Source: Nitrosomonadales bacterium (GTDB taxonomy: Bacteria > Pseudomonadota > Gammaproteobacteria > Burkholderiales > Sulfuricellaceae). Taken from it: 8,799 nucleotides of DNA. The stretch is taken from the NCBI GenBank assembly GCA_003104895.1, contig PQAG01000222.1, forward strand, positions 2,650-11,448, in the 5' to 3' direction. The position numbers and the translations under genes are program-made. This document shows, in pieces, positions 5,760 through 8,799 of the stretch (positions are counted from its first letter, which is position 1; each line of letters starts with the position of its first letter). Below the pieces are notes generated by a model. It was not told the DNA's origin. It made no database searches and worked only from the letters and a program-made list of their open reading frames with translations.

Positions 5760-6690
5760 GACGGCGTTGCGCTGGGGTATTGCCGCGGCGTTTCTGGCCC
5801 TGATCCTGTGGCTGGCCGGGCCGCAACAACTGGCGCGCACCCTGGCCGGCGCCGATCCGGCGTATTTCCTTCTGGCCTTGCTCCTCTCCATCGCTTCCAA
5901 CCTGGTGTCGGCCGCGCGCTGGGCGCATCTGGCGCGGCTGCTCGGCCTGTTTGCGCCGACGGCGCGGCTGGTGGTGTTCTACGCCCGCGGCATTACCGCC
6001 AATTCCATCCTGCCCGGCGCAACCCTGAGCGGCGACATGCTGCGCGGCTACCAGCTCCATCGCCTCGGCAACAGCCTGCTCCGCTCCGGCATCAGCGTGC
6101 TGTTCGACCGGGTCAGCGGGCTGTGGGTGCTGTGCCTGATGTCGCTGTGCGCCGCCGCGCTGGCCTGGGGTGGCACCAAGGCGTTGAGCAGCGCAACGCT
6201 GTGGCAAGCGGCTGTGGTGGCTGGCGCGCTGGCGGCGGCCATCGTGCTGCCTTTTTCCCTTGTCCTGGGGCGCTGGTGGGGCTGGCTCCCGGTGAAAAAA
6301 CTGGTCTCCGTCATCGACCAGTGCGTAGAGGCGATGCGCGCCCTGCTGGGCTCGCGCCTGGGCTTGCTCCAGCAGATGGGCTATTCCCTCGGGGTGCAGG
6401 CGCTTTCCATCGCGGCCTTGTGGCTATGTGCCAATGCCGCCGGACTGAGCGTGCCGTTTCTCACCCTGGCGGCGCTGGCGGGGCCGATCTTCATCATGGC
6501 CGCGGTGCCCGCCGGCCTGGGCGGGTGGGGCACGCGCGAGCTGGCCGCCATCCTGCTGTTCGGCGCATTGGGATACTCCGCCGAGCTGGCGGCAACCACC
6601 GGGATTCTCTACGGATTATGCGGCCTCGCCCAGGCCATCCTGGCCGTGCCGCTGATGATGAAACGCTTCAACACCGAGGTTGATCAATGA
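5734..6690 (+). CDS. UPF0104/LPG-synthase-TM (YbhN-like) membrane protein, candidate lipid-sugar flippase
   Basis: Integral membrane protein of 318 residues with about eight hydrophobic segments and no soluble domain. Family landmarks are ARW at 61-63, a conserved loop ITANSILPGATLSGDMLRGY (87-106), FDRVSGLW (124-131) and PAGLGGWGTREL (259-270), the pattern of the PF03706-type domain. The same domain forms the flippase half of MprF, which translocates lysyl-phosphatidylglycerol (established knowledge). No LPG-synthase catalytic half is fused here. It starts 26 bases inside the GT2 gene with GGAAA upstream and overlaps the following GT-C gene by four bases. Sitting between a lipid-loading and a lipid-using glycosyltransferase, it may carry the lipid-linked sugar across the membrane; that role is inference from position. 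The family itself is well supported. Confidence 0.8.
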   Translation: MTQQHRGLKTALRWGIAAAFLALILWLAGPQQLARTLAGADPAYFLLALLLSIASNLVSAARWAHLARLLGLFAPTARLVVFYARGITANSILPGATLSGDMLRGYQLHRLGNSLLRSGISVLFDRVSGLWVLCLMSLCAAALAWGGTKALSSATLWQAAVVAGALAAAIVLPFSLVLGRWWGWLPVKKLVSVIDQCVEAMRALLGSRLGLLQQMGYSLGVQALSIAALWLCANAAGLSVPFLTLAALAGPIFIMAAVPAGLGGWGTRELAAILLFGALGYSAELAATTGILYGLCGLAQAILAVPLMMKRFNTEVDQ

Positions 6691-8258
6691 ATTGGCTGTA
6701 TGAATGGCGTTCAGGCCGGATTCAGGAGCGGCAGCTGCTGGTCCTGCTGGCGCTGGCGGCGCTGGCCTTTTTTTTCGGGCTGGACGGGGCGCCGCTGTTC
6801 GACCTCGACGAGGGCGCCTTCAGCGAGGCGACGCGCCAGATGTTCGTGCGCGGCGACTTCATTTCCCCCTATGTCAACTTCGAACCGCGCTTCGACAAGC
6901 CGATCCTGATTTACTGGCTGCAGGCGCCGAGCGTGTGGCTGTTCGGCGTCAACGAAACCGGCTTCCGCTTTCCCTCGGCGCTTGCCGCCGCGCTGTGGGT
7001 GACCGTGGTGTACCGCTTCGTGGCCGCAACGATGGACCGCACCACCGCGCTGGTGGCCGGCATCATCACCGCCACCTCCCTGGGGGTGCTGGCGATCGGC
7101 CGCGCCGCGACCGCCGATGCGCTGCTCAACCTGCTCATCGCCGCTACCATGCTGGACATTTTCCGCTATTACCAGCAGCGCAAAACAACCATCCTGTACC
7201 GCGCCTTTTTGTGGATGGGGCTGGGCATACTGACCAAGGGGCCGGTGGCGATCCTGATTCCGTTCGCGGTCAGCCTGATGTTCTTCGCCTCGCGGCGCGA
7301 GTTCGGCGCCTGGCTCCGGGCGGTGTTCAATCCGGCCGGGCTGGCCATTCTGCTTGCGGTGGCGCTGCCCTGGTACGTGGTCCAGTACGGGCGGGAAGGG
7401 GATGCCTTCATCCAGGGATTCTTCTTCAAGCACAACGTGGGACGGTTCAGCTCGCCCATGGAAAGTCACGGCGGCGGGCTGTTCTACTACGCGCTGGTGA
7501 TCCCGCTGCTGGTGCTGCCCTACACGGGGCTGCTGCTGGCCACGCTGGGCCGCATCAAGGAGGCGCTGCGCGATGACCGTCTGCTGTATCTGTGGCTGTG
7601 GTTCCTGTTCGTTTTCGCGTTCTTTTCCCTGTCCGGCACCAAGCTGCCCCATTACGTGCTTTATGGCCTGACGCCGCTGTTCATCCTCATGGCGCATTAC
7701 CGCGAGCAGGCCCGCAGCCGCTTCCTCCTGCTGTTGCCGGCGCTGCTGTTCTTTGCCGTGCTGTTCCATGCGCCCGACATCGTGGCCCTGCTCCAGCCAA
7801 AAGTGAAGGACAGCTATGTGGCCGCCCTGCTGAGCGCGCCCGGCGAGGCGTTTGGCCTGAGCTACCGGCTGCTGCTGGGCGGCGCCGTGGCCCTGGTCCT
7901 GATCCTGCTGGTGGAAAACCGCATCGTACCGTGGTTCAAGCTGCTGCTCGCCGGGCTTGCCAGCGCCGTGGTGTTCGTCGCCGCGCTCAGCCCCGCCGCG
8001 GGCATCCTGCAGCAGCAGCCGATCAAGGAGGCCGCCCTGGTGGCGCGGGAAGTGCAGGAACCTCTGGTCATGTGGCGCCTCAATACCCCGAGCTTCAACG
8101 TCTACAGCCAGAGGAGCACCACAAAGCGCGACCCGCAGCCGGGGGAAGTGGTGTTGACCAAGACCCGCCACCTGCCCGAGCTGCCCGCCTATGAGCTGCT
8201 CTACGAGCGCCGCGGCGTTGCGCTGGCGCGTGTGCTGCCGGCGGGAAGCGGCAAGTGA
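6687..8258 (+). CDS. ArnT/PMT-family lipid-linked glycosyltransferase (second copy)
   Basis: GT-C membrane glycosyltransferase of 523 residues that should use an undecaprenyl-phosphate sugar on the periplasmic side. The first periplasmic loop has LFDLDEGAFSEATRQMFVRG with Asp41-Glu42 as the probable catalytic acidic pair. RFDKPILIYWLQ with Lys71, LTKGPVA, a FFFKHNVGRFSSPMESHGGG segment and SGTKLPHYVLY follow, each matching an ArnT/PMT landmark and its counterpart in the arnT-like gene. Many helices precede a short soluble tail from about residue 435, shorter than in the arnT-like protein. GAGG (6676-6679) lies seven bases before the ATG, which overlaps the previous stop as ATGA. An eight-T run at 6768-6775 codes for three phenylalanines. 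Acceptor (lipid A, glycan or protein) and sugar are unknown; ArnT itself is less likely because the module lacks an aminosugar enzyme. Confidence 0.85.
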   Translation: MNWLYEWRSGRIQERQLLVLLALAALAFFFGLDGAPLFDLDEGAFSEATRQMFVRGDFISPYVNFEPRFDKPILIYWLQAPSVWLFGVNETGFRFPSALAAALWVTVVYRFVAATMDRTTALVAGIITATSLGVLAIGRAATADALLNLLIAATMLDIFRYYQQRKTTILYRAFLWMGLGILTKGPVAILIPFAVSLMFFASRREFGAWLRAVFNPAGLAILLAVALPWYVVQYGREGDAFIQGFFFKHNVGRFSSPMESHGGGLFYYALVIPLLVLPYTGLLLATLGRIKEALRDDRLLYLWLWFLFVFAFFSLSGTKLPHYVLYGLTPLFILMAHYREQARSRFLLLLPALLFFAVLFHAPDIVALLQPKVKDSYVAALLSAPGEAFGLSYRLLLGGAVALVLILLVENRIVPWFKLLLAGLASAVVFVAALSPAAGILQQQPIKEAALVAREVQEPLVMWRLNTPSFNVYSQRSTTKRDPQPGEVVLTKTRHLPELPAYELLYERRGVALARVLPAGSGK

Positions 8259-8799
8259 AGCGCAAAACTGCCTGGCAGTGGGTGCCGCCGTTGCTGGCGC
8301 TGTCCCTGATGGGCCTGGTTTACCTGAGCGGAAGCAACCGCGCGGTATTTTTGTTTCTTAATCATCTTTCCGCCTACAGCGGCGATACCATTTGGGCGCA
8401 GTTGACGGTGATGGGCGACACGGCTGTCGTTCTGGCCCTGCTCCTGCCCTGGTGGCGCAAACGCCCCGATCTGGTGTGGGCCGCGCTGCTGGCCGCGCTG
8501 CTGGCGACAGCCTGGACCCATGGCCTGAAACCTTTTGCAGACGTGCCGCGCCCCCCGGCGGTGCTGGAGGCGGGCAGCTTCCACGTCATCGGCCCGGCTC
8601 ACCGTACAGGATCGTTCCCCTCCGGACACAGCACGGCGATTTTTACCCTGGTCGGGGTGATGGTGTTGACTTCGGCAGTAGGCTGGCTGCGCTGGCCGCT
8701 GCTGGCGTTCGCCGTTGTAGTAGCGGTGTCGCGATGCGTGGTGGGCGTGCATTGGCCAACCGATCTGCTCGGCGGCATGCTGGGCGGCTGGCTGTCCGC
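8255..8799 (+). CDS. PAP2-family membrane phosphatase, partial (C-terminus beyond window edge)
   Basis: Type 2 phosphatidic acid phosphatase superfamily enzyme acting on a phosphorylated lipid at the membrane. All three signature motifs are present in the 181 visible residues: KPFADVPRP (Lys92, Arg99), PSGH (122-125, with His125) and SRCVVGVHWPTD (159-170, with His166 and Asp170). Hydrophobic segments lie before, between and after them. The GTG start at 8255 overlaps the previous stop as GTGA, with GGGAAG upstream; starting at the internal ATG (8309) would trim the first helix. The length to the motifs suggests most of the gene is present. Candidate roles in this operon are recycling undecaprenyl pyrophosphate to the monophosphate (PgpB-like) or removing a lipid A phosphate (LpxE/LpxF-like); sequence alone does not decide. 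Confidence 0.87.
   Translation, partial: MKRKTAWQWVPPLLALSLMGLVYLSGSNRAVFLFLNHLSAYSGDTIWAQLTVMGDTAVVLALLLPWWRKRPDLVWAALLAALLATAWTHGLKPFADVPRPPAVLEAGSFHVIGPAHRTGSFPSGHSTAIFTLVGVMVLTSAVGWLRWPLLAFAVVVAVSRCVVGVHWPTDLLGGMLGGWLS

Noticed and set aside
4623..5900. Open frame of 425 codons on the minus strand
   Set aside because: Runs antisense through the GT2 gene and the divergent promoter region and shows no domain; the plus-strand GT2 has complete catalytic motifs.
6711..8171. Long open frame of 486 codons on the minus strand
   Set aside because: Antisense to the second GT-C gene. The product is low-complexity (Gln, His, Arg rich) without any family signature.
1..8799. CRISPR arrays, tRNA or rRNA genes, insertion sequences
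   Set aside because: No regularly spaced repeats, cloverleaf-like segments or transposase reading frames were seen; apart from two short intergenic regions the window is filled by the genes listed.

Overview
The window is a stretch of a high-G+C proteobacterial chromosome, very likely betaproteobacterial. That placement is an inference from codon use, the gene families and the style of the overlapping genes; no rRNA or other taxonomic marker is present. It is almost fully coding. It holds two divergent envelope-glycan operons that share one promoter region, with a toxin-antitoxin pair at one edge.

Layout. Positions 1-500 (minus strand) carry a higBA-type toxin-antitoxin operon: the toxin is complete and the antitoxin runs off the left edge. 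Positions 539-4623 (minus strand) carry four tightly packed genes in transcription order arnT-like, arnE-like (SMR family), arnB-like and arnC-like, joined by 4-base overlaps or a 1-base gap. Positions 4624-4754 are the divergent intergenic region, with an extended -10 promoter candidate facing each way and a perfect 6-bp inverted repeat. Positions 4755-8799 (plus strand) carry four more packed genes: a DPM1/GtrB-like family 2 glycosyltransferase, a UPF0104/LPG-synthase-TM-type membrane protein, a second ArnT/PMT-like lipid-linked glycosyltransferase, and a PAP2 phosphatase cut off by the right edge.

How the genes fit together. Each operon encodes the same three-step logic: a family 2 enzyme loads a sugar onto undecaprenyl phosphate on the cytoplasmic face, a small or polytopic membrane protein could move it across, and a GT-C transferase hands it to an acceptor on the periplasmic face. 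The minus-strand set resembles the 4-amino-4-deoxy-L-arabinose (Ara4N) lipid A modification pathway. It includes the PLP aminotransferase, but arnA, arnD and arnF are not in the window. The plus-strand set is a second, less defined module that uses a different type of candidate flippase and ends with a lipid phosphatase. The paired architecture, the unknown sugar and acceptor of the second module, and the toxin-antitoxin promoter lying directly at the end of the arn operon are the points most worth following up.
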